From Flavobacterium sp. (GTDB lineage Bacteria > Bacteroidota > Bacteroidia > Flavobacteriales > Flavobacteriaceae), in assembly GCA_004296145.1 (NCBI GenBank), contig SEBM01000053.1, positions 1 through 12,426 on the forward strand: a stretch of 12,426 nt of DNA, written 5' to 3'. The notes under the pieces were generated by a model. That model worked only from the letters and a program-made list of their open reading frames with translations, did not search any database and was not told the origin of the DNA. This document shows positions 5,892 to 12,372 of the stretch, in pieces (the first letter of the stretch is position 1; every line of letters begins with the position of its first letter). A program made the position numbers and the translations under genes.

Positions 5892-7109
5892 TTATTTTTG
5901 TCCGGAGTGCACTATTTTATTTAGCCAAAAGCAACAAAATAAAGATAACATGCCTAAAGTTCCCATAATAAACCAATTGACCTGGTAATTATAATGTGCT
6001 ATAATTTCGAGTCCGGTTTTAGAACTTACAATATGTGCAAGACTAAAACTCATGGTGTAGAAACCCATATATTGCCCTTCCTGACCTTTTGGTGCACGAC
6101 TAAGGGCAACCGCATTAACAAAAGGAAAGGAAAAAATTTCTCCAAAAGTGAGTAATACAAGACTAATAACAAGAACTCCAACCCAGGAATCTAATAATAA
6201 AATATAGTATCCTGCTCCTATAAAGAAACAGCCTAAAGCAATGTTCTTTATTTTATTAACTCCTTTTCTTTCCAGCATACTAACAATAGGCATTTCCAAT
6301 AAAAAAACTAATAACCCATTTATCGAGAGCAGCATACCGGTTTGGAACTCGCTAAGTCCAAATTTTTCATTGTGATATAATGGTAAAGTCGAAAATATTT
6401 GCAGAAAAACCATAAAAGTTATAAAACTGATAAAAAGCAACAACCAAAAAGGTTTGTCTTTATAAACGGATTTAGGTAAATCTGATACTATAATATTTTC
6501 TGTATCTGTTGAAGTTTTCTTTTTTTCCTTAATGTAGAATGCAAATATTGAGATGGCAATCATGCAGGTAATTCCGTCAACCCAAAACAGACCCTGATAT
6601 CCAGCGCCTAAAATTATCAATCCACCCAATGCGGGTCCCGCTGTAAACCCCAGATTTACTGCTAAGCGAACCAAAGATAGTGCACGAACCCTATTTTCGG
6701 GCTTGGCATAAACGCTCAGAGATACAAACATGGCGGGACGAAACATGTCGGAAATAGCCATGATAACAAACATCCCAAAACATAATCCCCAAAAGGTTGT
6801 AATGTATTGCAGAAGAATAAATAAGATTCCGCTGGTGAAAAGACTGAAAATCATGATTTTGTAAAATCCAATTTTATCGCTCAATTTGCCTCCAAGCCAG
6901 GAGCCTAACATAGATCCAAAACCAAATGAAACCATAATCCATCCCACCTGACTGTAGCTAAAATTTAAATCTTCTTTTAAATATTTGGATAAAAAAGGCA
7001 GGACCATAGTTCCTGCTCTGTTTATAAAAGTGATTAATGCAAGAATCCAAACTTCGTGTGTGAAGCCTTTAAAATTATTGATATAGCGTCCTAAAGCAGT
7101 TTTGATCAT
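5892..7109 (-). CDS. MFS transporter, drug-efflux (DHA) type
   Basis: 405 aa from the ATG at 7109, with about 12 hydrophobic segments and a charged central loop near residues 193-218. Motif A of the major facilitator superfamily is G73-G-K-L-S-D-K-I-G-F-Y-K84, in the loop after the second membrane segment. G154-F-T-A-G-P-A-L-G-G163 matches motif C, typical of the drug:proton antiporters, so proton-driven export of a small molecule from the cytoplasm is the best guess. The substrate cannot be read from the sequence. A TTG at 7133 would extend the frame by eight codons but lies inside the probable -7 box (7131-7138), so the ATG was preferred. The gene stands alone: divergent from the DUF1684 gene and separated from the blaI operon by a hairpin and about 165 bp. 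Confidence 0.9.
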   Translation of the reverse strand: MIKTALGRYINNFKGFTHEVWILALITFINRAGTMVLPFLSKYLKEDLNFSYSQVGWIMVSFGFGSMLGSWLGGKLSDKIGFYKIMIFSLFTSGILFILLQYITTFWGLCFGMFVIMAISDMFRPAMFVSLSVYAKPENRVRALSLVRLAVNLGFTAGPALGGLIILGAGYQGLFWVDGITCMIAISIFAFYIKEKKKTSTDTENIIVSDLPKSVYKDKPFWLLLFISFITFMVFLQIFSTLPLYHNEKFGLSEFQTGMLLSINGLLVFLLEMPIVSMLERKGVNKIKNIALGCFFIGAGYYILLLDSWVGVLVISLVLLTFGEIFSFPFVNAVALSRAPKGQEGQYMGFYTMSFSLAHIVSSKTGLEIIAHYNYQVNWFIMGTLGMLSLFCCFWLNKIVHSGQK

Positions 7110-7129
7110 TATAATTCTGGTTATTTGCA

Positions 7130-7149
7130 ACAAAGTTAGGAAACTTTGT
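7130..7149. promoter_or_regulatory. Inverted repeat over the MFS promoter (possible operator)
   Basis: ACAAAGTT and AACTTTGT form perfect 8-bp arms separated by AGGA. The left arm contains most of the MFS -7 box. It could be the binding site of a dimeric regulator, or chance symmetry in A+T-rich DNA. Confidence 0.4.
7131..7138 (-). promoter_or_regulatory. Promoter -7 box of the MFS gene
   Basis: Minus-strand TAACTTTG matches TAnnTTTG and lies 21 bp before the ATG at 7109. No good TTTG is seen about 20 bp further upstream, so the call rests on the -7 box. Confidence 0.5.
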
Positions 7150-7160
7150 CACTTAGAGTC

Positions 7161-7192
7161 GTTGCTGCTTTGTTAGTTTTAAACTATTTTTG
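7161..7192 (+). promoter_or_regulatory. Promoter of the DUF1684-tatD gene set
   Basis: GTTG (7161-7164), a 20-bp spacer and TATTTTTG (7185-7192) fit the Bacteroidota promoter pattern, with the same GTTG-N20 layout as the blaI promoter. The -7 box ends 15 bp before the ATG at 7208, which argues against starting translation at the TTG at 7190. Confidence 0.55.
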
Positions 7193-7207
7193 CATAAAAT
7201 TTCTAAG

Positions 7208-7807
7208 ATGAAAAAAATAACCACAATTGTTTTCTTGTTAACTTTTGCTTTTGGTTTCTGCCAAAAGAAATTTGATAAAAGTGAAACTGAAAAATTTCAG
7301 AAAACAATCAATTCAGAATATGCTGATCCTAAAACAAGTCCTTTAATGGAAGAAGATTTAAAGTCTTTTAAAACTTTAGATTTTTATCCGATAAATGGTA
7401 AATATTTTGTCAATGCCAAATTTGTAAAAGCCAAAAATGAAAAAGTTTTTGAGATGAAAACAACTGGCACAAGAACTCCAAAATATATAAAATACGGAAC
7501 TTTATATTTTACAATCGATGGTGTTGCACTTCAATTGAATGTTTACAGAAGTATTGATCTTTCTAAAAAAGCAGAGTATAAAGATCATTTATTTTTGCCT
7601 TTTTCTGATTTAACAAGCGGAAAAGAAAGTTATATAGGAGGAAGATATATTGATCTTAAAATCCCTAAAGGAAATACAATAGCAATAGATTTCAATCAGG
7701 CTTATAATCCTTATTGTGCTTATAATCATAAATATTCGTGCCCGCTTGTTCCGTTGGAAAATGATTTAAACATTGAAATCAAAGCCGGTGTGAAAACTTT
7801 TCATTAA
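7208..7807 (+). CDS. Secreted DUF1684 domain protein
   Basis: 199 aa from the ATG at 7208. An upstream in-frame TTG (7190) is rejected because it lies in the promoter, and the M-K-K-I-T-T start gives a clean signal peptide (hydrophobic 5-17, cleavage probably near F-C-Q19; no proper lipobox). The mature protein matches DUF1684: K52-S-F-K-T-L-D-F-Y-P, then Y142-I-G-G-R-Y-I-D-L, then D161-F-N-Q-A-Y-N-P-Y-C-A-Y-N, then C178-P-L-V-P-L-E-N. The biochemical role of this family is not known to me; the conserved Cys and aromatic residues suggest a structured extracytoplasmic domain. Its stop codon overlaps the start of the TatD-like gene (TAATG), indicating co-transcription and perhaps coupled translation. 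Confidence 0.88.
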   Translation: MKKITTIVFLLTFAFGFCQKKFDKSETEKFQKTINSEYADPKTSPLMEEDLKSFKTLDFYPINGKYFVNAKFVKAKNEKVFEMKTTGTRTPKYIKYGTLYFTIDGVALQLNVYRSIDLSKKAEYKDHLFLPFSDLTSGKESYIGGRYIDLKIPKGNTIAIDFNQAYNPYCAYNHKYSCPLVPLENDLNIEIKAGVKTFH

Positions 7808-8463
7808 TGGAATTCTTTAATTTTCATACCCATCAATCTACAAACCAACCCAATATCCTGGAACTGGTAAATCAGTATCCAAAGGATTTTAATGCATCAA
7901 TTCCTTTTTATTCCATCGGAATTCATCCCTGGCATATTAAGGAAGAGAAAATTGATGAAGAATTGAAAATTATAGAAGAAAAACTGCAAACAAAAAATTG
8001 CCTCGCAATTGGAGAATGCGGTTTGGATAAACGAATTGAAGTACCATTTGAATTGCAAATTTCTGTTTTTGAAAAGCAATTAGTTTTGGCAGAAAAATAC
8101 AGAAAGCCAGTTATTATACATTGTGTAGCGGCTTTTCAGGAAATGGTGGCAATAAAGAAAAAAATGAAAATTACGGTTCCGGTTATTATTCACGGTTTTT
8201 CAAAAAATGGTCAGCTTGCAAATCAGCTTATTAAAGACGGATTTTATCTTTCGTTTGGAAAATATCTGCTTAAAAACACTGAGTTGAAAACTGTTTTTCT
8301 GGAAATTCCAAATGATCGTTTTTTTCTGGAAACAGATTCTATAGAAGAAAGTATTATTGAAGTTTATGCCAAAGCAGCAGCTTATAAAAATATAAATAGT
8401 AATGATTTACAGGTTATCATTTCAAGAAATTATGACACCGTTTTTAATAACTTGAAACTTTAA
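7807..8463 (+). CDS. TatD-family metal-dependent hydrolase (short form)
   Basis: 218 aa, shorter than the usual 255-265 of TatD. Metal-binding features of the amidohydrolase-type TIM barrel are visible in order: H7-T-H9, the G-I-H40-P-W-H segment, E70 in A-I-G-E-C-G-L-D, H105 in P-V-I-I-H-C, H129 in I-I-H-G-F and D177 in L-E-T-D-S. Characterised TatD proteins are cytoplasmic 3'-5' exonucleases/DNases linked to DNA repair; the exact substrate of this short form is uncertain. It shares one nucleotide with the preceding gene and is followed after 38 bp by the tcdA-like gene, so the three are probably one transcript. No alternative start fits, because the conserved H-T-H begins at residue 7. Confidence 0.88.
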   Translation: MEFFNFHTHQSTNQPNILELVNQYPKDFNASIPFYSIGIHPWHIKEEKIDEELKIIEEKLQTKNCLAIGECGLDKRIEVPFELQISVFEKQLVLAEKYRKPVIIHCVAAFQEMVAIKKKMKITVPVIIHGFSKNGQLANQLIKDGFYLSFGKYLLKNTELKTVFLEIPNDRFFLETDSIEESIIEVYAKAAAYKNINSNDLQVIISRNYDTVFNNLKL

Positions 8464-8501
8464 ACCTGAATAAAACAAAAATTTTAAAACAAAATACAGA
8501 T

Positions 8502-9218
8502 ATGGCAGAGTGGACAGAAAGAGCCGAACTTTTATTTACTAAAGAAGGATTGACTAACCTGCAAAACTCAAACGTTTTGGTAGTCGGTTTAGGTGGTGTG
8601 GGATCATTTGCGGCAGAGTTTTTGGCCAGAGCCGGAGTAGGGAGTATGACAATTGTAGATGGCGATGTTGTTGATATTACCAACATAAACAGACAATTAC
8701 CGGCTTTGCATTCTACAGTTGGTGAACAAAAAATTAAAATTGTTGGTGACAGATTAATGGATATTAATCCTGAATTAAAATTAACGCGTGTACAGGAATT
8801 CCTGTCGCCAGAACGTGCTTTTGAAATTGTTTCTCCGGAATTTGATTATGTTTTGGATTGTATTGACAGTATTACACCAAAATTAAATCTGATTATTGCT
8901 GCGAAACGCAAAAGAGTGAAAATCATAAGCAGTATGGGCGCCGGAGGAAAAATGCTGGCTTCAAAAGTGAAAGTTTCAGATATTTCTAAAACGATAAACT
9001 GTTATTTCTCCAAAGCAATTAGAAAACGTCTTAAAGAGTTTAAAATCAACAAATTGAAAGTTGTTTTTTCATCAGAAATTCAGGATGAGAAAAGCTTAAA
9101 ATTAACAGACGGAAAGAACTTCAAAAAGTCATTCTACGGAACCAACAGCTACATGCCTGGATTATTTGGACTTCATGCAGCAGAGGCAGTTATTCGTCAT
9201 TTATTAAAAAAGCAATAG
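8502..9218 (+). CDS. tcdA: tRNA threonylcarbamoyladenosine dehydratase (TcdA/CsdL, ThiF/E1-like)
   Basis: 238 aa. The nucleotide-binding loop is G29-L-G-G-V-G34, the acidic residue ending strand 2 is D53, and N61-I-N-R-Q65 is the E1-like signature with the arginine finger; V-L-D119-C-I-D-S follows. This layout, without a ubiquitin-like partner and with an N-terminal E-R-A-E-L-L-F segment, is that of TcdA, which uses ATP in the cytoplasm to convert t6A37 in ANN-decoding tRNAs to cyclic ct6A. It is slightly shorter than the E. coli protein (about 268 aa). The ATG at 8502 is the natural start because the family's N-terminal R-x-x-x-L-F motif begins at residue 7. Other ThiF-family roles (ThiF, MoeB) are less likely given the length and context. 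Confidence 0.87.
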   Translation: MAEWTERAELLFTKEGLTNLQNSNVLVVGLGGVGSFAAEFLARAGVGSMTIVDGDVVDITNINRQLPALHSTVGEQKIKIVGDRLMDINPELKLTRVQEFLSPERAFEIVSPEFDYVLDCIDSITPKLNLIIAAKRKRVKIISSMGAGGKMLASKVKVSDISKTINCYFSKAIRKRLKEFKINKLKVVFSSEIQDEKSLKLTDGKNFKKSFYGTNSYMPGLFGLHAAEAVIRHLLKKQ

Positions 9219-9241
9219 TCCCAGTTTTCAGTATCAGAAAA

Positions 9242-9281
9242 AACCTTTGAACCTTTGCCCCTTAGAACCTCAGAACCTTAA
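9242..9281 (+). repeat. Degenerate 8-bp tandem repeat (AACCTTTG)
   Basis: Five consecutive octamers: AACCTTTG, AACCTTTG, CCCCTTAG, AACCTCAG, AACCTTAA, ending 4 bp before the HAD-gene ATG. They are non-coding if the ATG at 9286 is the start. Similar short tandem repeats occur in spacers of flavobacterial genomes. Confidence 0.75.
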
Positions 9282-9285
9282 AAAA

Positions 9286-9948
9286 ATGATTAAAACAGTA
9301 ATTTTTGATATGGACGGCGTTATTGTAGATACAGAACCTGTTCACCGTTATGCTTATTACAAACAATTTTCAGAATTGAATATTGAAGTTCCTGAAGAAA
9401 TGTATACTTCATTTACCGGTTTATCTACCCGTAATACATTTCAAACGCTAAAAGGGCATTTCTCTACAATAGAACATGAGGTAGAGGACTTAATTCAGAG
9501 AAAAAGAAATATTTTTAATGATGCTTTTGATACTAAAGAGGATTTGTATTTGTTGGAAGGCGTAGAAGATTTGATAAAAGATTTATATGCAAACGGAATC
9601 CAGTTGATTCTGGCTTCTTCAGCTTCAAAAGTAACAATAGAACGCGTTTTTACACGATTTAACCTGTATCAGTATTTCTCACACATTGTAAGTGGTGAAG
9701 ATTTTCCGCAGTCAAAACCAAATCCTGCCATTTTTAATCATGCTGCTTCGTTGTCAGTTGCTCCAAAAGAAAATTGCATTGTGATTGAAGACAGTACAAA
9801 TGGAGTGAAAGCGGCAAAAGCAGCCCATTTGTTTTGTGTAGGATATAACAGTAAGCATTCTAAAATGCAGGATCTGTCAGATGCTGATTTGGTTATTAAT
9901 CATTTTAATGAATTGGATGCCCAAAAAATATCACAGTTGCAAGCCTGA
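9286..9948 (+). CDS. HAD-superfamily hydrolase, beta-phosphoglucomutase-like
   Basis: 220 aa from the ATG at 9286. The HAD motifs are complete: motif I D8-M-D10-G-V-I-V-D-T-E, motif II S111 in A-S-S-A-S, motif III K144 in S-K-P-N-P, and motif IV E168-D169-S-T-N-G. The helical cap after motif I places it in subfamily I with beta-phosphoglucomutase and small sugar-phosphate phosphatases. The Asp8 nucleophile would form a phospho-aspartate intermediate; phosphatase or phosphomutase activity on a phosphosugar in the cytoplasm is likely but the substrate is unknown. An in-frame TTG at 9247 would add 13 residues encoded by the tandem octamers, so it is rejected. It lies 67 bp after tcdA, with no promoter visible in between. 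Confidence 0.9.
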   Translation: MIKTVIFDMDGVIVDTEPVHRYAYYKQFSELNIEVPEEMYTSFTGLSTRNTFQTLKGHFSTIEHEVEDLIQRKRNIFNDAFDTKEDLYLLEGVEDLIKDLYANGIQLILASSASKVTIERVFTRFNLYQYFSHIVSGEDFPQSKPNPAIFNHAASLSVAPKENCIVIEDSTNGVKAAKAAHLFCVGYNSKHSKMQDLSDADLVINHFNELDAQKISQLQA

Positions 9949-9966
9949 ATTATATAAAATTTAACA

Positions 9967-9995
9967 TTCGTTCGCCTGTCGAATTTGTAAATTTG
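9967..9995 (+). promoter_or_regulatory. Promoter of the DUF2911 gene
   Basis: A perfect -7 box TAAATTTG (9988-9995) is preceded by TTCG (9967-9970) at a 17-bp spacing, close to the Bacteroidota -33 TTTG. The -7 box ends 26 bp before the ATG at 10022. Confidence 0.6.
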
Positions 9996-10021
9996 AACAA
10001 AACAAATAAACTTAAGTCCTA

Positions 10022-10864
10022 ATGAAAAAATTAATTATTGCATTAGCCATTATTATGGCGCCTTTTGCCTCAGAAGCACAGGTAAAAACACCACAAGCAA
10101 GTCCAAAAGCATATATCAAACAAACGGTTGGTTTAACAGATGTTGAAGTAACATATTCAAGACCTGGAGCACGTGGAAGGGCGGTATTTGGAAATTTAGT
10201 TCCGTTTGGTAAACTGTGGAGAACAGGTGCTAACGAAAATACAATTATCAATTTTGGTGACGATGTAGTAATTGATGGTAAAACATTAAAAAAAGGAAAA
10301 TATGCCATTTATACAATTCCTAAAATCGAAAGCTGGGAAATAATTTTCTATCTGTCTACAGACAACTGGGGATTACCTGAAAAATGGAATGATGCGTATG
10401 TTGCTTTGAGAACGACGGTAAAAGAAAATGCTTTGCCAACTCCGGTTGAAACTTTTACTATCGGAATTAATGGTTTAGATCCAAATTTTGCTTTTCTTGA
10501 AATCGCCTGGGAAAACTCACATGTTGCTTTGAAATTTGAAGTTCCGACTGCAAAAACAGCTACAACAAGTATCGAGAAAACTTTGGCAGGACCAACATGG
10601 AATGATTATTATGCAGCATCCCAATATGTATTCCAGTCAAACGGAAACATTGCAGACGCAAGATCTTATGTAGATAAAGCATTGGATATGAGTACTGATA
10701 AACCATATTATGTTTCAAGATTAAAATCTTTAATCCAAGCAAAACAAGGCGATAAAAAAGGAGCAATTGAAACTGCAAAAGCTTCTCTTGCTGCTGCTGA
10801 AGCTGCTAATAATCAGGATTACGTAAAAATGAACAAAGACAGCATTACGGAGTGGAGCAGATAA
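10022..10864 (+). CDS. Secreted DUF2911 protein with TPR-like C-terminus
   Basis: 280 aa. Residues 1-20 are a signal peptide (M-K-K, hydrophobic stretch, A-S-E-A-Q cleavage). Residues 27-170 match DUF2911, common in Bacteroidota: S27-P-K-A-Y-I-K-Q-T-V-G-L-T-D, Y45-S-R-P-G-A-R-G-R-A-V-F-G and L65-W-R-T-G-A-N-E-N-T are the best-known parts. Residues 190-280 are Ala-rich helices resembling TPR units (A-R-S-Y-V-D-K-A-L-D ... K-K-G-A-I-E-T-A-K-A-S-L). The biochemical function is unknown. It has its own promoter and is followed by two hairpins, so it is probably a single-gene unit. Confidence 0.9.
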   Translation: MKKLIIALAIIMAPFASEAQVKTPQASPKAYIKQTVGLTDVEVTYSRPGARGRAVFGNLVPFGKLWRTGANENTIINFGDDVVIDGKTLKKGKYAIYTIPKIESWEIIFYLSTDNWGLPEKWNDAYVALRTTVKENALPTPVETFTIGINGLDPNFAFLEIAWENSHVALKFEVPTAKTATTSIEKTLAGPTWNDYYAASQYVFQSNGNIADARSYVDKALDMSTDKPYYVSRLKSLIQAKQGDKKGAIETAKASLAAAEAANNQDYVKMNKDSITEWSR

Positions 10865-10879
10865 AAAAGACTCTTTTTT
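10863..10879 (+). terminator. Short AT hairpin at the DUF2911 stop codon
   Basis: AAAAAAG and CTTTTTT arms flank a 3-nt loop, overlapping the stop codon and ending in six T. Weak alone; it may help the larger hairpin downstream. Confidence 0.4.
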
Positions 10880-10895
10880 AAAATCCAAAATATAT

Positions 10896-10942
10896 AAAAA
10901 ATCCAAATTCCAATTTTTCATGTTGGAATTTGGATTTTTTTT
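10896..10942. terminator. Bidirectional intrinsic terminator between convergent genes
   Basis: Perfect 18-bp arms 10896-10913 and 10923-10940 around a 9-nt loop. The T-run after the plus-strand stem (10935-10942) and the A-run at the other side make it usable from both directions. It serves the DUF2911 gene directly. Confidence 0.85.
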
Positions 10943-10988
10943 ATTGATGAGAAATACTGAATTCATTTTAGTATGTTTTTCCACAATT

Positions 10989-11089
10989 TTGTCATTCCGA
11001 GGTACGAGGAATCTTCGCGAGTAGCTCGATACCTAATATCAATCTTTGCAGAGTTTCTTACGAAGATTCCTCGTACCTCGGAATGACAA
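10989..11089. repeat. Palindromic repeat element with perfect 29-bp inverted arms
   Basis: Arms 10989-11017 and 11061-11089 are exact reverse complements, beginning TTGTCATTCCGAGG and reading on through a TACGAGGAATCTTCG core. The 43-nt middle holds a smaller CGAG-TAG-CTCG stem (11018-11028). It encodes no protein. Elements with GTCATTCCGAGG ends are, as I recall, dispersed in Flavobacterium genomes (REP- or MITE-like). Its G+C content is higher than that of its surroundings. Confidence 0.85.
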
Positions 11090-11100
11090 GAATAGGTTAT

Positions 11101-11131
11101 AACCTGAAACGTGAAACCTGAAACCTGAAAC
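11101..11131. repeat. Heptamer tandem repeat (AACCTGA)
   Basis: Four head-to-tail units (AACCTGA, AACGTGA, AACCTGA, AACCTGA) plus a partial AAC, then two further A-C-rich remnants (CTTGAAAC, AAAACT) up to about 11156. It sits between the palindromic element and the end of the four-helix-bundle gene. Confidence 0.8.
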
Positions 11132-11154
11132 AAAAAAACTTGAAACAAAAAAAA

Positions 11155-11781
11155 CTAATTCAAACTCGGCGGCTCCGGAATTTTTACTGTTTTCTTTTTC
11201 TTTATAATTAATAAATAAAAAGTAATTCCGCCCAAAATAATTAGCAATGCAATCTGAAGTTGTCCAAGGCTATTATTTTTGAGGTACATAGCATTGGCTG
11301 TTGCCAATTTTGATTTCCCTTCTTCAATTTGAATCTGTGATAAAGATTCTAAAGTTTTTAAAGCTTCAGCGCTTGAAAAAGCAATTTGTTTCCAGTTATT
11401 GTTGGTAATCTGTTTATTAATTTCTTTGCATGAACTTAAAAATGCATCGAAATACTGCTTTTCTTTATTGGTCAAAACTGTTTTAGCATACAAATCATCA
11501 ATATTGTGAATTATATCTAAAGTTTGAATAATTTCCTCTTTTTTGATGTTGTCGCTAATATCCAGCTTTTCAGCTTCGGCTTTTATAAAATGGAGTTGTT
11601 TTGAATATTGAAAAATATACTGCGAAACCACCAGACGGTCTTTATAAATAGCATTTATATTTTCGTTGACTTTTTTAGAATTTTGAAGTGTATTAAAGTT
11701 TCCCAAAAGAATAATTAGCATTACGATAAGTAAAACAAAAGCAGCTTTGGTTTTATTGCTGTATCTTTTTTGATCTTTCAT
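11155..11781 (-). CDS. Membrane protein with MCP-type four-helix-bundle sensor domain
   Basis: 208 aa. A short basic N-terminus and a membrane segment (about 12-30) are followed by a predicted all-helical domain outside the membrane (about 31-172) and a second membrane segment (about 174-193), ending in a K-K-K-K-rich cytoplasmic tail of only 15 residues. This is the layout of the four-helix-bundle ligand-binding domain of chemoreceptors (4HB_MCP type), but HAMP, methyl-accepting, kinase and cyclase domains are all absent. It may act through a partner or simply be a structural membrane protein. A -7 box lies about 40 bp upstream. The family assignment rests on topology and helical pattern and is moderately sure. 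Confidence 0.7.
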   Translation of the reverse strand: MKDQKRYSNKTKAAFVLLIVMLIILLGNFNTLQNSKKVNENINAIYKDRLVVSQYIFQYSKQLHFIKAEAEKLDISDNIKKEEIIQTLDIIHNIDDLYAKTVLTNKEKQYFDAFLSSCKEINKQITNNNWKQIAFSSAEALKTLESLSQIQIEEGKSKLATANAMYLKNNSLGQLQIALLIILGGITFYLLIIKKKKTVKIPEPPSLN

Positions 11782-11822
11782 AATGATGCATTTTATTATT
11801 GGTCAGATAATAATTAGTTTCT

Positions 11823-11830
11823 CAAAGATA
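11823..11830 (-). promoter_or_regulatory. Promoter -7 box of the four-helix-bundle gene
   Basis: Minus-strand TATCTTTG matches TAnnTTTG and ends 41 bp before the ATG at 11781. A matching -33 is not clear. Confidence 0.45.
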
Positions 11831-11874
11831 AAGATTTTTAAATCAGAGAGTAAGAATGTTTTTTGAATAGTTAA

Positions 11875-12372
11875 TTATTTGGATGTACCCAATGAAGATT
11901 CCTGATTGATCAATAATCTTGTTTGATCATTTACAATTTGAGCACCATCTCTTAGAAATTTTGGAGCTGTACACTCTGCAAAGGTTATGTAAACCAAATG
12001 ATTATCATCATCAAGGTTTTTATTTTTTTCTTGAGCAGTCAAAAAACTATCCAATCCGTTAATTAAGTAAACGGGATTACCTTCTTTGTAAAGTTGAGTA
12101 GTAATTCCAAGCAATCTATTTTTGGCTGCGAGTTGTATAGCTTGTTCCTCATATGATAATAAAAACATACATTCAATTAGTGAACAAAATTTCATGCTTT
12201 TAAGAGCAGGATAATTTTCAAAAATATCAGATCCCTGATTTAGATTTTCAAAACATTTGGTAAATAATTGTGTCGAAATTGAGTGATCTTCGTATATCGA
12301 GTCTTTAGAATTTTGAGCTTGAGCTTGGATCGTAATAAAAATAAAAAATATAAAAACAGTTTTTTTAAACAT
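11875..12372 (-). CDS. Small secreted protein of unknown family
   Basis: 165 aa. Residues 1-20 form a signal peptide (M-F-K-K, a Phe/Ile-rich core, then Q-A-Q-A-Q), so the protein should be exported. I do not recognise a family. The mature part has four Cys (C40, C63, C68 and C134, by my count), a helical-looking middle with E-E-Q-A-I-Q-L-A-A-K-N-R and a hydrophobic strand L-V-Y-I-T-F-A. No catalytic motif is evident. It lies 93 bp upstream of the four-helix-bundle gene on the same strand; that gap holds a separate -7 box, so the two need not be co-transcribed. No clear promoter is visible in the 54 bp of upstream sequence. Confidence 0.75.
   Translation of the reverse strand: MFKKTVFIFFIFITIQAQAQNSKDSIYEDHSISTQLFTKCFENLNQGSDIFENYPALKSMKFCSLIECMFLLSYEEQAIQLAAKNRLLGITTQLYKEGNPVYLINGLDSFLTAQEKNKNLDDDNHLVYITFAECTAPKFLRDGAQIVNDQTRLLINQESSLGTSK

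Noticed and set aside
7110..7133. TTG start extending the MFS protein by eight residues
   Set aside because: It lies inside the probable -7 box; the ATG at 7109 is better placed.
7190..7207. TTG start extending the DUF1684 protein by six residues
   Set aside because: It overlaps the probable -7 box, and the ATG at 7208 begins a normal signal peptide.
9247..9285. TTG start extending the HAD protein by 13 residues
   Set aside because: The added residues come from the tandem octamers, and motif I sits at the normal distance from the ATG at 9286.
7807..9948. The TatD, TcdA and HAD genes as a novel defence or modification system
   Set aside because: Each is a common housekeeping family, with no toxin, nuclease-helicase or mobile-element context.
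10963..11148. Minus-strand 61-codon frame
   Set aside because: It is made of the palindromic element and the heptamer repeats (giving F-Q-V-S-G-F type repeats), a common false gene in flavobacterial spacers.
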